64,000 nt of DNA from Opitutales bacterium (GCA_016928295.1 JAFGLA010000102.1:1-64000), one strand, 5' to 3'. Positions 27,957 through 36,973 are shown, numbered from the stretch's first letter. The notes: generated from the sequence alone by a model not told the origin. Numbers and translations: made by a program.

Positions 27957-28325
27957 ATGAAGCCGATAATCGACGAAATCACCAGTGAGCAGCTCCAGCC
28001 CGGTCGCGAAGCCTTCAAGGTTGGCGACGGCGTGCGCGTACATACGCGTGTTCGTGAAGGTGACAAGGAACGTATTCAGGTTTTCGCTGGCATCGTTATC
28101 GCCCGCAAGGGTCACGGCATCCACGAAAGCTTTACCGTGCGCCGCGTAACATCCGGCGAAGGTGTGGAACGCGTGTTCCCCGTCCACTCCCCGAACATCG
28201 AGAAGGTCGAAGTCGATCGTGAGTCCGTCACGATGCGCGCCAGAATGTATTACCTGCGCGACCGTATCGGCAAGGCCGCCAACAAGGTTCGCGAAAAGCG
28301 CCTTGCTGATCAGGCCAAGCGCTAA
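27957..28325 (+). CDS. rplS: 50S ribosomal protein L19
   Basis: A 122-residue L19, at the 30S-50S interface. PGREAFKVGDGVRVHTRVREG, RIQVFAGIVIARKG and ESFTVRRVTSGEGVERVFPVHSP are diagnostic. The C-terminus is slightly basic and normal in length. A strong hairpin ends the unit about 75 bp downstream. Confidence 0.97.
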   Translation: MKPIIDEITSEQLQPGREAFKVGDGVRVHTRVREGDKERIQVFAGIVIARKGHGIHESFTVRRVTSGEGVERVFPVHSPNIEKVEVDRESVTMRARMYYLRDRIGKAANKVREKRLADQAKR

Positions 28326-28400
28326 GAGGCTTGCCCGTTCGGTATTTGCCCCGTGCGCCTTGGTTAAGCCAGGGAATGGCAAAGTGGGGCCTTGATTACT

Positions 28401-28439
28401 GACAAACACTTCGGCACACCCTCGGGTGTGCTGTTTGTC
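28401..28439 (+). terminator. Strong hairpin after rplS
   Basis: A two-part stem: GACAAACA (28401-28408) pairs with TGTTTGTC (28432-28439) and inside it GCACACC pairs with GGTGTGC around a 4-nt loop. No T run follows, so it may act with Rho or as a 3' end stabiliser. Confidence 0.6.
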
Positions 28440-28827
28440 TGTACGCGCATCATGACTCGTGGTGCATGGCGTTGCATTGCGCAAGCCATCGGCCACAGGA
28501 GGTTTGCCGCCATTTGCGCTGGAATCACAAGGTTTGACAGCATACGACGGGCCGATTTTTCTTTCCCGAACTCAATTGGGATGATCACCCTATATGGTAA
28601 ACGAGACGATTTTGTGAACATTACAAAATTGATACGGACGATTCGGCAAAAGTCGTAACATCCAGTCCTTTAGCTACTTGCCGAGTTGAAAACTGTTACA
28701 GGTTTTGGCAATCAAGAGTTTTGCACAGGTTATTCACATTTTTTGCAGGCCCTGAACCGGCCTGTGGTGCGGCATCTGGGCTGCCATGTTGGTTAGGCAT
28801 GTCTGGAGTCATTCCCTTTGCCACTCG
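28440..28827. other. Intergenic region between rplS and pspF (convergent)
   Basis: About 390 bp between convergent transcription units. No gene is supported. An inverted repeat CAGGCC/GGCCTG lies near 28747-28765 after a run of six T. The rest shows nothing clear. Confidence 0.45.
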
Positions 28828-28848
28828 TTTACAGCCAGTCGCTGTAAA
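28828..28848 (-). terminator. Inverted repeat at the end of pspF
   Basis: TTTACAGC (28828-28835) pairs perfectly with GCTGTAAA (28841-28848) around five bases, directly next to the pspF stop codon. It lacks a T tail, so terminator function is uncertain. Confidence 0.5.
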
Positions 28849-29892
28849 TCAAGACCTGTGTTTACGAAAAAGAGCGCGAAATTGGTTGTAATTCAATCCC
28901 AACAGCTTTGCAGCCTCTGCTTGAGTGTCGGCTTTCTGCAAGGCATCCTCCAGCGCGCGCCTCTCCAGTTCCAGCCTTGCCGCCTCTATGCCGGAACTTT
29001 TCAGCACCTCGCCAAGATCGAACGCCGACGCCTGCGCACTGCCTTCATTTTCGCCAAGGATCACGTAGTCGTTGCCCTCGTCCCAGGGTGAGCGCAGCGG
29101 ATGAAAGTCGATGTCGCGAATCGTCTGTCCGTCGCTTTGATAAACGGCCCGCTCCACGATGTTCTTTAACTCGCGCACATTGCCCGGCCACTGGTATTCC
29201 TCCAGCTTGCGCAGGACGCTCGAGTGCAGCTCCGGCGTGCTGCTCATTTTTAACTCGCTCGCCATGCGGGCTGCGAAATGGTGGGCGAGAAGCGCCACGT
29301 CTCCCCTTCGGCGGCGGAGCGGTGGCAGATGCAGCACCTCGAAGCTCAACCTGTCGAGCAAGTCGGCCTTGAACTTGCCCTCGTCCGCCATTGCGGAAAG
29401 GTCGGAGTTGGTCGCACCTATGATGCGCACATCCACCTGAAGCTCGCGATTGCCGCCCACGCGCTCGAAAACGCCGTACTCGGTCACGCGCAGCACCTTC
29501 TCCTGCGCGCTCATTGGCATAAGGCCCAACTCGTCCAGAAACAAGCTACCATGATTGGCCAGCTCGAAGCGACCAGCACGGCGCCCCGTGGCCCCCGTAA
29601 ACGCCCCCTGCTCATGCCCGAACAACTCGCTCTCTATTAAATTGGGAGACAAGGCCGCACAATTTAGCGAAACAAGCGGCTGGCCCCATCGGCGTGACAA
29701 AAAGTGCAGGCGGGCCGCGGCCAGCTCCTTGCCAGTGCCGCGTTCGCCAACGATCAGCACCGGTCTCTCCACGGGAGCGACAGCCGCCAAGCGAGCCTGA
29801 AAATCCAGAAAAGCCTCGGATTCGCCTATGGCGTCCGGTACCCGACGCGCATCAATGCTGGAAGAGTCGATATATCCGTCACCATTCGCCAT
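28849..29892 (-). CDS. pspF: Sigma-54 activator PspF
   Basis: A 347-residue enhancer-binding protein without a receiver domain, as in PspF. The AAA+ domain (about 20-250) has Walker A GERGTGKE, intact GAFTGA in HEQGAFTGATGRRAGRFE, Walker B HGSLFLDELGLMP and the R-finger region DLLDRLSFEVLHLPPLRRR. A Fis-type HTH closes the protein (EAAKLLGLNYNQFRALFRKH). In enterobacteria PspF is held inactive by PspA and drives the psp operon. Here the gene is divergent from pspA exactly as in E. coli, which supports the call. Confidence 0.92.
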   Translation of the reverse strand: MANGDGYIDSSSIDARRVPDAIGESEAFLDFQARLAAVAPVERPVLIVGERGTGKELAAARLHFLSRRWGQPLVSLNCAALSPNLIESELFGHEQGAFTGATGRRAGRFELANHGSLFLDELGLMPMSAQEKVLRVTEYGVFERVGGNRELQVDVRIIGATNSDLSAMADEGKFKADLLDRLSFEVLHLPPLRRRRGDVALLAHHFAARMASELKMSSTPELHSSVLRKLEEYQWPGNVRELKNIVERAVYQSDGQTIRDIDFHPLRSPWDEGNDYVILGENEGSAQASAFDLGEVLKSSGIEAARLELERRALEDALQKADTQAEAAKLLGLNYNQFRALFRKHRS

Positions 29893-29954
29893 TTATGGTT
29901 AGAAACAATGGTCAAATTAACCAATTCGGCAATGTTAAAAAATGCCAAAACTAT

Positions 29955-29979
29955 TAAAGCATTGGACAACAATGCTTTA
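29955..29979. promoter_or_regulatory. Perfect inverted repeat, candidate PspF binding site
   Basis: TAAAGCATTG and CAATGCTTTA form a perfect 10-bp inverted repeat around five bases. It lies between divergent pspF and pspA, upstream of two sigma-54-like promoters. Position and symmetry fit an upstream activating sequence; binding is inferred. Confidence 0.55.
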
Positions 29980-29997
29980 TGTAATAGGCCGGAAAGT

Positions 29998-30013
29998 TGG
30001 CACGGATGCTGTT
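29998..30013 (+). promoter_or_regulatory. Candidate sigma-54 promoter A of pspA
   Basis: TGGCACGGATGCTGTT matches the -24/-12 consensus TGGCACGRNNNTTGCW at all -24 positions, with mismatches at T12 and C15. Confidence 0.5.
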
Positions 30014-30021
30014 ATATAGAT

Positions 30022-30037
30022 TGGCAAGTGTGTTGGG
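30022..30037 (+). promoter_or_regulatory. Candidate sigma-54 promoter B of pspA
   Basis: TGGCAAGTGTGTTGGG has the TGGCA and TTG elements at correct spacing but GG in place of the -12 GC. It lies 24 bp downstream of candidate A, and the inverted repeat at 29955-29979 would sit about 80 bp upstream of its start site. Confidence 0.4.
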
Positions 30038-30073
30038 AGCACACTTCGTTGAGATGAGTGACAGGTACAGAAC

Positions 30074-30110
30074 CCCCCGCCATCCAAGGGTAGCAGATGG
30101 ATGGCGGGGG
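30074..30110 (+). promoter_or_regulatory. 12-bp perfect hairpin in the pspA leader
   Basis: CCCCCGCCATCC (30074-30085) pairs with GGATGGCGGGGG (30099-30110) around 13 bases. It lies downstream of both promoter candidates and 31 bp before the pspA start, so it would be in the 5' untranslated RNA. No T run follows directly (ACATTTTAAA). Confidence 0.7.
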
Positions 30111-30141
30111 ACATTTTAAATCAAAAACAGGAACAGAAAAG

Positions 30142-30804
30142 ATGAGTATTTTCACACGCTTCAAGGACATCGTGGGCAGCAACCTCAACTCCATGCTGGA
30201 CAAGGCCGAGAACCCCGAAAAGCTCCTTCGCCTGATGATTCAGGAGATGGAGGACACCCTCGTGGAGCTGAAGGCATCCTGCGCACAGGTAATGGCCGAC
30301 AAGGCCCGCCTGGGCCGCAGCGCGGAACGCCTAAACTCTGAAGTGGCTCTTTGGGAAAGCCGTGCAGAGCTTGCCATGAGCAAAGGGCGCGAAGATCTGG
30401 CCCGCGAGGCTCTGCTTCGCAAGCGCGAGATACAGGCCGAAGTGGCTCGCCTTGGCGAAGAGGTCAACGCGGCCGACGATACGGTGAGCCGCTACCGCGA
30501 CGAAATCACGCAGGTGGAAGAAAAGCTGACCCAGGCCCGCGACAAGCAGCGTTCACTGGTCCGTCGCCACACGCTTGCCAAGGACCGCATCCAGAGTCAG
30601 GGCAACATCCGCCGCTTCGACCATTCGGACGTGGTGCAGCGCTTCGACAGCTTCGAACAGCGCATTGACCGCATGGAAGCGGAGGCGGATCTTGTAAATA
30701 TCTCTCGCAAGAGTAATCTTGAAGAAGAGTTCGATCGCCTGCATCAGGACGAGCAGCTCGAAAAGGAAATTGCCGAACTCAAGGCCAAACTCGGTAACAA
30801 CTAG
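30142..30804 (+). CDS. pspA: Phage shock protein A (PspA/IM30 family)
   Basis: A 220-residue coiled-coil protein that binds the inner membrane and protects its integrity; in the classical system it also inhibits PspF. MSIFTRFKDIVGSNLNSMLDKAENPEKLLRLM-type N-terminus is diagnostic and fixes the start at ATG 30142. Long helices fill the rest, ending DEQLEKEIAELKAKLG. Length fits PspA rather than Vipp1, which has a C-terminal extension. It heads a same-strand run with two PspB-like genes and pspC. Confidence 0.95.
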   Translation: MSIFTRFKDIVGSNLNSMLDKAENPEKLLRLMIQEMEDTLVELKASCAQVMADKARLGRSAERLNSEVALWESRAELAMSKGREDLAREALLRKREIQAEVARLGEEVNAADDTVSRYRDEITQVEEKLTQARDKQRSLVRRHTLAKDRIQSQGNIRRFDHSDVVQRFDSFEQRIDRMEAEADLVNISRKSNLEEEFDRLHQDEQLEKEIAELKAKLGNN

Positions 30805-30828
30805 CGCCAAGAAAGAGGAATACAAGCG

Positions 30829-31071
30829 ATGTGGGACGCTCTTGAACCAGCGATAATCATATTTAGCCTCGGCCTGGCCGCCGCCGGTATCATACTGGCG
30901 CTCCGGCTGGCCATCGGGCTGCCTCGCAAGGCATTGCGCAGGCAGGAAGAGGAAAGCTCCGGCGAGGAGGCCCGCATGATTCAAGACATGTTCACCAAGC
31001 TGAACCGCTTGGAAGTGCGCATCGAATCACTAGAAACCATCATAGTGGAAACCCAGCGCAAACCACGCTAA
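30829..31071 (+). CDS. PspB-like membrane protein 1
   Basis: An 80-residue protein with one membrane helix (about 7-29, PAIIIFSLGLAAAGIILALRLAI) and a cytoplasmic charged helix EEARMIQDMFTKLNRLEVRI, ending ESLETIIVETQRKPR. The size, topology and C-terminal helix resemble PspB, which with PspC senses envelope damage and recruits PspA. It begins 24 bp after pspA. Its C-terminal 40 residues are nearly identical to those of the next gene. Confidence 0.75.
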   Translation: MWDALEPAIIIFSLGLAAAGIILALRLAIGLPRKALRRQEEESSGEEARMIQDMFTKLNRLEVRIESLETIIVETQRKPR

Positions 31072-31106
31072 GGCGCTAAGCCGGTTCCCGCCAGAAAGCT
31101 CCTGTC

Positions 31107-31424
31107 ATGATAGACTTACTTGCAAGCCCGAGTGCCAATGTCATGGCAAGCATCGGGATGGATACACAGGTGATTTTCGCCAATCTTGGCGAACTTCCCT
31201 TTCCAGTGCTTGTCCTTTCCGTAATATTCCTAGGCACGGCTCTAATCACGGTACTAAAGCGCGGTTTTGACTGTGTGGATAAGCTGATTGCCAAGCGCAA
31301 CGAGGAAGGCTCCGGCGAGGAAGCCCGCCTCATTCAGGACATGTTCTCCAAGCTCAACCGGCTTGAAACCCGCATCGAATCGCTCGAAACCATAATCGTG
31401 GAAACCCAGCGCAAGGCGCGCTGA
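31107..31424 (+). CDS. PspB-like membrane protein 2 (tandem paralogue)
   Basis: A 105-residue protein with a longer N-terminus (MIDLLASPSANVMASIGMDT), one membrane helix (about 30-50, FPVLVLSVIFLGTALITVL) and the C-terminal helix EEARLIQDMFSKLNRLETRI that matches the preceding protein almost residue for residue. The membrane part is unrelated. This points to duplication followed by change or replacement of the N-terminal half. It lies 35 bp after its paralogue. Confidence 0.75.
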   Translation: MIDLLASPSANVMASIGMDTQVIFANLGELPFPVLVLSVIFLGTALITVLKRGFDCVDKLIAKRNEEGSGEEARLIQDMFSKLNRLETRIESLETIIVETQRKAR

Positions 31425-31450
31425 ACAACTACTTTCTGAAAGCTATCAAG

Positions 31451-31825
31451 ATGAATAGAAATTCACACACCCTTTATCGTTCGCGCAATGGAGTCATTTT
31501 CGGCGTTCTTCAGGGAATAGCCGATCACTTTGGGCTGAACATCTTCTGGTTGCGCGTAATCGCAATCATATTGTTTCTTGCAAGCGGCTTCTTCCCCATA
31601 GTGCTGATGTACATCGTGGCCGCGCTTCTCATGAAGCCGGAACCGGTGCGCACGCTTTCAGGTGAAGACGAAGAGTTCTACAACTCCTTCACCAGCAATC
31701 GCAAACTCGCGCTGTCCCGCCTATCTGGCAAGCTCGACACCCTCGACAGGCGCGCGCGCCGAATCGAAGACATAGTCACTGCACGCGGCTACGACTGGGA
31801 CCGCAGAATGCGCGAGAACGGCTAG
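31451..31825 (+). CDS. pspC: PspC domain protein
   Basis: A 124-residue protein with a PspC domain (about 5-65): LYRSRNGVIFGVLQGIADHFGL, WLRVIAIILFLASGFFP and the second helix IVLMYIVAALLMKPEP. The C-terminal half is a cytoplasmic charged helix (FTSNRKLALSRLSGKLDTLDRRARRIEDIV). PspC with PspB transmits the stress signal that frees PspF from PspA. It is the last gene of the psp run, 26 bp after the second PspB-like gene. Confidence 0.92.
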   Translation: MNRNSHTLYRSRNGVIFGVLQGIADHFGLNIFWLRVIAIILFLASGFFPIVLMYIVAALLMKPEPVRTLSGEDEEFYNSFTSNRKLALSRLSGKLDTLDRRARRIEDIVTARGYDWDRRMRENG

Positions 31826-32141
31826 ACGTTACGCAGGCTGGGAGGATACTTAAAATAAGATGCTCGATACGGGCATTGCAGGCACTGCCATGGCTTAAAA
31901 CTGTAATACCGCTTCAGCCTTCAGAGCTGCAAGAACCTGAAAATCCTTCAGCCGCTCGCAAGCCTTCATTGCCGTTAACAACGCATTATATCCATTAATG
32001 CATATGACCGTGGCTAAACGCCTGTTTAGCATCTAGCTTAAATAAAACAGGGCGCTCGCTGCGGGCGCGCATACCCCCTTCGTCCTCTGAAAAGGAGCTT
32101 CGAGACGCTCCAGTTCTCTTTTGTTCACAAACTTTCAATCA
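31826..32141. other. Intergenic region upstream of the export operon
   Basis: About 316 bp. It contains a perfect inverted repeat GCTAAAC/GTTTAGC (32013-32019, 32024-32030) and GCATTA/TAATGC (31983-31988, 31996-32001). Either could be a regulator site for the TolC operon. I found no -24/-12 match. Confidence 0.5.
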
Positions 32142-33605
32142 ATGCATCCCCTACGTTCGATATTACCCCTGATGCTGCTAGCGCCCTGCCTGGCAGGCGC
32201 ACAAGCGTCCCAAGACCTGTCTTTGGAGGACGCGGTGGCACTGGCCCTGGAAAAGAACATGAACCTGCACATCCAGCGTTACGACCCGCTGATTGCACAG
32301 GATTCACTAACAGTTGAAGAGGCAGCCTTCGACATACAACTCGAAGCCAGCGGCGGGCTGGGCGAAAAGAAGAGCGCCTACGACGGCGACACCACATCGA
32401 CCGGCTACGCCAGCGCGGGAGCGAGCAAGAAAATCTCCACAGGCGCAGTGCTCGGCCTTAGTACAACGCTCGACCACTCCAGCGCCATTACCACAAAGGA
32501 CAGCGGCACGGGCCTTAAAGCCAGCATCACGCAACCCCTTCTTAAAGGAGCATGGAGCGACGTCACACTGGCCGACATGCGCAAGGCTTCTAGCGAGCTG
32601 TCCCAGTCTCAGCTAAAACTCCGCGCAACGGCTCTGGATCTGGTCCTCGACACAACGACACTTTACTGGAACCTATCCTACGCGAAGGAAAACGTGGCGC
32701 TTCTGGAAAGCTCCGTCCGCTCCGCGGAACTTCTCGTCGAAGAAAGCCGTGCAAAGCTGGACGCAGGGCTGGTATCGGAAATTGACCTCCTTCAGGCCCA
32801 GGCATCGCTCGCTGAAAAGCGCGAAGCCCTCACTCAGGCAGAACTCTCCGTAGCGGAGGCGGCGGACGCCCTTGCGCAAGGCATGGGAACGCTTCTTGAG
32901 CTAAGCGGTACGAGCTTTGAGCCCGGCGTATCCAAACTGCCGGAAGACCTATCAAAAGCGACACCCTTTGCAGAGACCTGGCCCGTCATATTGGAACAGG
33001 ATCTCGACAGCGCGATGCAGGAAGAAGTCGTCCGCAGGGCGGATCTGGACCGCGTCAAGGCCATGAACGGACGCCTGCCGCAAGTGGATCTGGTCCTTGA
33101 AACAGGCGTGAGCGGAGCGGCGGAAAACGAACGCCGAAGCTACTCCAGCCTTGCCGACCCCGACGGGCACGAATGGAGCACGGAGCTAAAGTTCTCCATG
33201 CCCCTTGGCCGCCGAGCTGACATTGCCAAGGCACGTCAGGCAAGCGCCCGCCTGGAGCAGGCCAAAATCAAGCTCATTTCCATCAAGGAAACCCTTTACA
33301 AGAACGCCCGCCAGACCTGGCGCGACCTCCAGCTCGGCATCGACCGCTGCAATTCCGGCAAGGCCCGCGTGGACTACCAGAAAATGGCCCTCGAAAAGGC
33401 CCGCAGTAGCTACTCGGCCAACCTTATCAGCTTTCGCGAATTGCTCGAAGCCCAGCAGGACTACGACGATGCGCAGCTTGGCTACCTTGATGCGCTACGG
33501 GATCTGGCCGTTGCCAGAGCCACGATGGCCCGCCTCGACGGCACTTTGTTCGATGGGACGATAAGTGCCCATACCTCCACCCCAGACGAAAACATTTCCA
33601 AGTAA
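32142..33605 (+). CDS. TolC-family outer-membrane efflux protein
   Basis: A 487-residue outer-membrane channel for export across both membranes. Signal peptide about 1-24 (ending AGAQA). The OEP repeats begin LSLEDAVALALEKNMNLHIQRYDPLIAQD and recur around ATALDLVLDTTTLYWNLSYAKENVALLE; the second half contains FRELLEAQQDYDDAQLGYLDALRDLAVARA. Start ATG 32142 fits the signal; an in-frame upstream TTG is unlikely. It begins a five-gene export operon. Confidence 0.9.
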   Translation: MHPLRSILPLMLLAPCLAGAQASQDLSLEDAVALALEKNMNLHIQRYDPLIAQDSLTVEEAAFDIQLEASGGLGEKKSAYDGDTTSTGYASAGASKKISTGAVLGLSTTLDHSSAITTKDSGTGLKASITQPLLKGAWSDVTLADMRKASSELSQSQLKLRATALDLVLDTTTLYWNLSYAKENVALLESSVRSAELLVEESRAKLDAGLVSEIDLLQAQASLAEKREALTQAELSVAEAADALAQGMGTLLELSGTSFEPGVSKLPEDLSKATPFAETWPVILEQDLDSAMQEEVVRRADLDRVKAMNGRLPQVDLVLETGVSGAAENERRSYSSLADPDGHEWSTELKFSMPLGRRADIAKARQASARLEQAKIKLISIKETLYKNARQTWRDLQLGIDRCNSGKARVDYQKMALEKARSSYSANLISFRELLEAQQDYDDAQLGYLDALRDLAVARATMARLDGTLFDGTISAHTSTPDENISK

Positions 33606-33617
33606 CTTCAGCTCCAA

Positions 33618-34931
33618 ATGATGGCCAAACGCAAAAGTAAGAAGCTGCGCTATATTGTTGGCGCGGTAATCCTAGCAATCATCGCCCTCGCGGTATTCAT
33701 GCCCCGAAAGCCCCACCTTACGCAGGTGACAAGCGACAAGGTTAAAATACGCGACATTACAAGCCAGGTGACCGCCTCCGGCACCATAGAGCCAAAGGTC
33801 GAAGTGGCCATAAGCTCCGAAGTCTCCGGCGAAGTGGTGGAACTGCCCGTCAACGACGGCGACCGCGTCAAGAAAGGGCAGCTCCTTGCCCGAATCGACA
33901 CAGAGCTTTTGGAGCTTCGAGTAAAGCAGCAAGAAGCATCCATACTGTCCGCACAGGCGAGCGCCGAGCAGATGAAAGTGCAGATGGAGCGCGCAGAGCA
34001 AGTCCTTGAAGACCAAGAGCGACTCTTTGCCAACAAGTTCGTTTCCGAAGACAGCGTGCGCGAAGCCCGCGCGGAAGCCCTTGCAAAGAAGGCCGCCTAC
34101 ATGGCAGCAATGGCCAACATCAGCCAGCAGGAGATGGAGTTTGACCAGGCCAAGAAAAACCTGAGTAAAGCCATCATTTATTCCCCCATGGACGGCATTG
34201 TAAGCTCCCGCTCTGTGGAACTTGGCGAGCGCGTCGCCGGAACGGGCGACTATCAGGGCACGGAAATCATGACCGTGGCCGACTTTGCCATCATGGAACT
34301 GGTCATCGACGTGAACGAGAGCGACGTAGTCAACGTAAGCGTGGGCGACAAGGCCGCCATTCTCATAGACGCCATATCCGACACTCCCTTCAGCGGCGAA
34401 GTGGTGGAAATAGCATCCTCTGCGATGAATAGCGACAGCAACGACGACGCCGTGACTTTTGAAGTCAAGGTGCGCATTTCCGAAGCCGACGAACGCATCC
34501 GTCCGGGCATGACCGCCACGGCGGACATCGACACCGGCTATGCCGAAGGCGTCCTCACCGTGCCGCTTCAGAGCGTCACCGTGCGCGACAAGCAGACAGT
34601 GGCCAAGGCCTTGAAAAAGGCCGAGATTCCCGAAGCTCCGCCGCAGGTTGGCAACGAGCAGAGCACGCGCGTGGACAAGAAGCGCAGCCGTGCGGAGCTG
34701 GATAACCTTCAGCGCGTGATCTTCATCGTCAAAGACGGCAAAGTGGAGCTTCGCGAAGTCAAGACGGGCATATCCGACAGCCGCTACATGGAAATCAAGG
34801 AAGGCGTCAAGGAAGGCGAGGAAGTTGTCAGCGGCAGCTACAACGCCATCGCAAGAGAGCTTAACCACGACATGCAGGTTCAGGTCCAGCCCAAGGACGA
34901 GGGCAACAACGGCAATTCCGGTCAGAAGTAG
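33618..34931 (+). CDS. MacA-like periplasmic adaptor (HlyD family)
   Basis: A 437-residue membrane fusion protein linking an ABC transporter to TolC. An N-terminal membrane anchor (about 10-28, IVGAVILAIIALAVFMP) precedes the lipoyl halves (VAISSEVSGEVVELPVNDGDRVKKGQLLARID and IIYSPMDGIVSSRSVELGERV) with a helical hairpin between them (about 95-180). Beta-barrel and membrane-proximal domains follow. A 40-residue charged insert (about 330-375) is longer than in E. coli MacA. It lies 12 bp after the TolC gene. Confidence 0.9.
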   Translation: MMAKRKSKKLRYIVGAVILAIIALAVFMPRKPHLTQVTSDKVKIRDITSQVTASGTIEPKVEVAISSEVSGEVVELPVNDGDRVKKGQLLARIDTELLELRVKQQEASILSAQASAEQMKVQMERAEQVLEDQERLFANKFVSEDSVREARAEALAKKAAYMAAMANISQQEMEFDQAKKNLSKAIIYSPMDGIVSSRSVELGERVAGTGDYQGTEIMTVADFAIMELVIDVNESDVVNVSVGDKAAILIDAISDTPFSGEVVEIASSAMNSDSNDDAVTFEVKVRISEADERIRPGMTATADIDTGYAEGVLTVPLQSVTVRDKQTVAKALKKAEIPEAPPQVGNEQSTRVDKKRSRAELDNLQRVIFIVKDGKVELREVKTGISDSRYMEIKEGVKEGEEVVSGSYNAIARELNHDMQVQVQPKDEGNNGNSGQK

Positions 34932-34937
34932 CACAAC

Positions 34938-35654
34938 ATGACACCAGTTATCGACATACGCGATGTGTGGAAGACCTACGATCTGGGCGAAACCCAGGTG
35001 CACGCCCTCCGGGGTGTGAGCCTCCAGATTCTGCCCAACGAGTACGTCGCCATCATGGGGCCAAGCGGCAGCGGCAAGAGCACGCTAATGAACATGCTCG
35101 GCTGTCTGGACACGCCGACTAGCGGGCACTACGAGTTCCGCGGGCAGAACGTGGCCGAAATGAGTGACAACGAGCTGGCAAGAGTGCGCAACAAGGAGCT
35201 GGGCTTTGTCTTCCAGAGCTTCAACCTGCTTGCCCGCTCGACCACGCTGCGCAACGTGGAACTTCCCCTCATATACGCGGGCCTTTCGCCTGAGGACAGG
35301 CACGAGAAGGCGCTCAAAGCCTGCGAACAAGTGGGCCTTGGCAACCGCTGGAAACACCGCCCCAACGAGCTTTCCGGCGGCCAGCGCCAGCGCGTGGCAA
35401 TCGCCCGCGCATTGGTCAACAACCCTTCGCTGATTCTGGCCGACGAGCCCACGGGCAACCTAGACTCCAGAACGGGGGAGGAAATCATGGCCCTGTTTGA
35501 AGATCTTCACAGGCTTGGCAACACGATTGTCATCGTAACGCACGAGGACGACATTGCCGCGCACGCGCACCGCAAACTGCGTCTGTTTGACGGTCAGATT
35601 GTGGAGGATACGCTCACCGACAAAGGGCAGGCACACAAGAGCAAGAGCCGATGA
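34938..35654 (+). CDS. MacB/LolD-type ABC transporter ATPase
   Basis: A 238-residue ATPase of the MacB/LolD group. Walker [10 protein letters not shown], signature [15 protein letters not shown], Walker [14 protein letters not shown] and the switch His in VIVTHEDD are all present. It lies 6 bp after the adaptor gene and overlaps the first permease by 4 bp (ATGA). In E. coli MacB the ATPase and permease are one chain; here they are separate and there are two permeases. Confidence 0.95.
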   Translation: MTPVIDIRDVWKTYDLGETQVHALRGVSLQILPNEYVAIMGPSGSGKSTLMNMLGCLDTPTSGHYEFRGQNVAEMSDNELARVRNKELGFVFQSFNLLARSTTLRNVELPLIYAGLSPEDRHEKALKACEQVGLGNRWKHRPNELSGGQRQRVAIARALVNNPSLILADEPTGNLDSRTGEEIMALFEDLHRLGNTIVIVTHEDDIAAHAHRKLRLFDGQIVEDTLTDKGQAHKSKSR

Positions 35655-36925
35655 AATACGCGCTAAGAGAGCTTATCCGTTTCCGTTTCGAGCTGTACGA
35701 GAGCTTTCGCATAGCCATCGAACAGGTCATGCAGCACAAGACCCGTGCGGCGCTAACCGCACTTGGCGTCATGATTGGCGTTCTGGCCGTTACGCTCATG
35801 GGGACGGCAGTCGGGGGCATCGACAAGGGCTTTAACGACAGCCTCGCCCTGTTCGGCAAGGACGTCTTTTACGTTGGCCGCTGGCCCTGGGCGGACGTTG
35901 GCAGCGACTGGCGCTACTACCGCCGCAGGCCCCGCTTCGACTTCGACGACGCCCAGCGCATCAACCAGATTATCGCGCAGACGCCCGATAGCGTGCTCGA
36001 AATGGCAGTGTCCAGAGACGACCGTTATCGCACCGTACGTTTTGAAAAGAACTCCATAGAGGGAACGCGCATCGTTGGCACTTCGTCAACGTATCCTCTC
36101 GTAAGCCCGATGGAGCTGGACGAAGGACGCTTTTTCTCCGAGCACGAGGACGCGAGCGGTACCCGTGTGGTCGTGCTTGGTTATGATGTGGCCGAAGTTC
36201 TCTTCCCGAGCGTGTCCCCCATTGGCAAGAATGTTGTCATTCACAACCAGCCTTTCGAGGTGGTGGGGATACTCGCGCGTCAGGGCAGCTTCATGGGCAT
36301 GTTCAGCATGGACGAAGTCGTCGTAGTCCCGCAAAAAGCCTCGCCATCGGCCCGCTGGGACCATCGGGACGTGGACATAATGATAAAAATGCGCGAGGGG
36401 GCCGACAAAAACGCGGCATACAGCGAAATCGAAGGCGCCGTGCGCCGCGTAAGGGGCCTTATGCCCGAGGCGGATAACGACTTTGAAATCAACAGGACTG
36501 AACTTATCGAAGCCCAGCTCGGGCCGGTAAAGCAGGGAGTGACGGTGGCCGGTCTATTCATCACGGGGCTGTCCCTGTTCGTGGGTGCCATTGGAATCAT
36601 GAACATCACCTTCGTCGCCGTGCGGGAAAGAACAAAAGAAATTGGAACACGCCGCGCAATCGGTGCCCCGCGCAGGGCCATCCTTACGCAGTTCCTTGTC
36701 GAGGCGGTGTTCATCTGCCTTATCGGTGGGGCAGTGGGGCTTGGCTTCTCCTATATATTGCAGGAGCTTGGCAAGAACATCATGCCGATGTTCCCGCTGG
36801 TTTTCTCCTGGAAGCTCATGCTTATCGCCGTCTGCGCCTCCGTCGCAACGGGTATTTTGAGCGGGTTCGCTCCGGCGCTTGCGGCTTCGCGGCTGGACCC
36901 TGCCGAGGCGCTTCGCCACGACTAG
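35651..36925 (+). CDS. MacB/FtsX-type ABC permease 1
   Basis: A 424-residue permease with the MacB layout: helix 1 (about 33-58, [25 protein letters not shown]), a large periplasmic domain (about 60-295) and three C-terminal helices of the FtsX domain (about 300-405), including [25 protein letters not shown] and a final DPAEALRHD. It overlaps the ATPase gene by 4 bp. It differs enough from the second permease that a heterodimer is plausible. Confidence 0.92.
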   Translation: MKYALRELIRFRFELYESFRIAIEQVMQHKTRAALTALGVMIGVLAVTLMGTAVGGIDKGFNDSLALFGKDVFYVGRWPWADVGSDWRYYRRRPRFDFDDAQRINQIIAQTPDSVLEMAVSRDDRYRTVRFEKNSIEGTRIVGTSSTYPLVSPMELDEGRFFSEHEDASGTRVVVLGYDVAEVLFPSVSPIGKNVVIHNQPFEVVGILARQGSFMGMFSMDEVVVVPQKASPSARWDHRDVDIMIKMREGADKNAAYSEIEGAVRRVRGLMPEADNDFEINRTELIEAQLGPVKQGVTVAGLFITGLSLFVGAIGIMNITFVAVRERTKEIGTRRAIGAPRRAILTQFLVEAVFICLIGGAVGLGFSYILQELGKNIMPMFPLVFSWKLMLIAVCASVATGILSGFAPALAASRLDPAEALRHD

Positions 36926-36973
36926 CACTCCACATACATACTGACTTTCACATTTTTCTGCGGAAAAAGGCAG

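Noticed and set aside
28392-28658. 88-residue plus-strand frame after rplS
   Set aside because: It runs through the post-rplS hairpin and shows no protein-like pattern.
33672-35003. A 443-residue open frame opposite the MacA-like gene
   Set aside because: His/Val-rich shadow composition and no start context; the plus-strand gene is certain.
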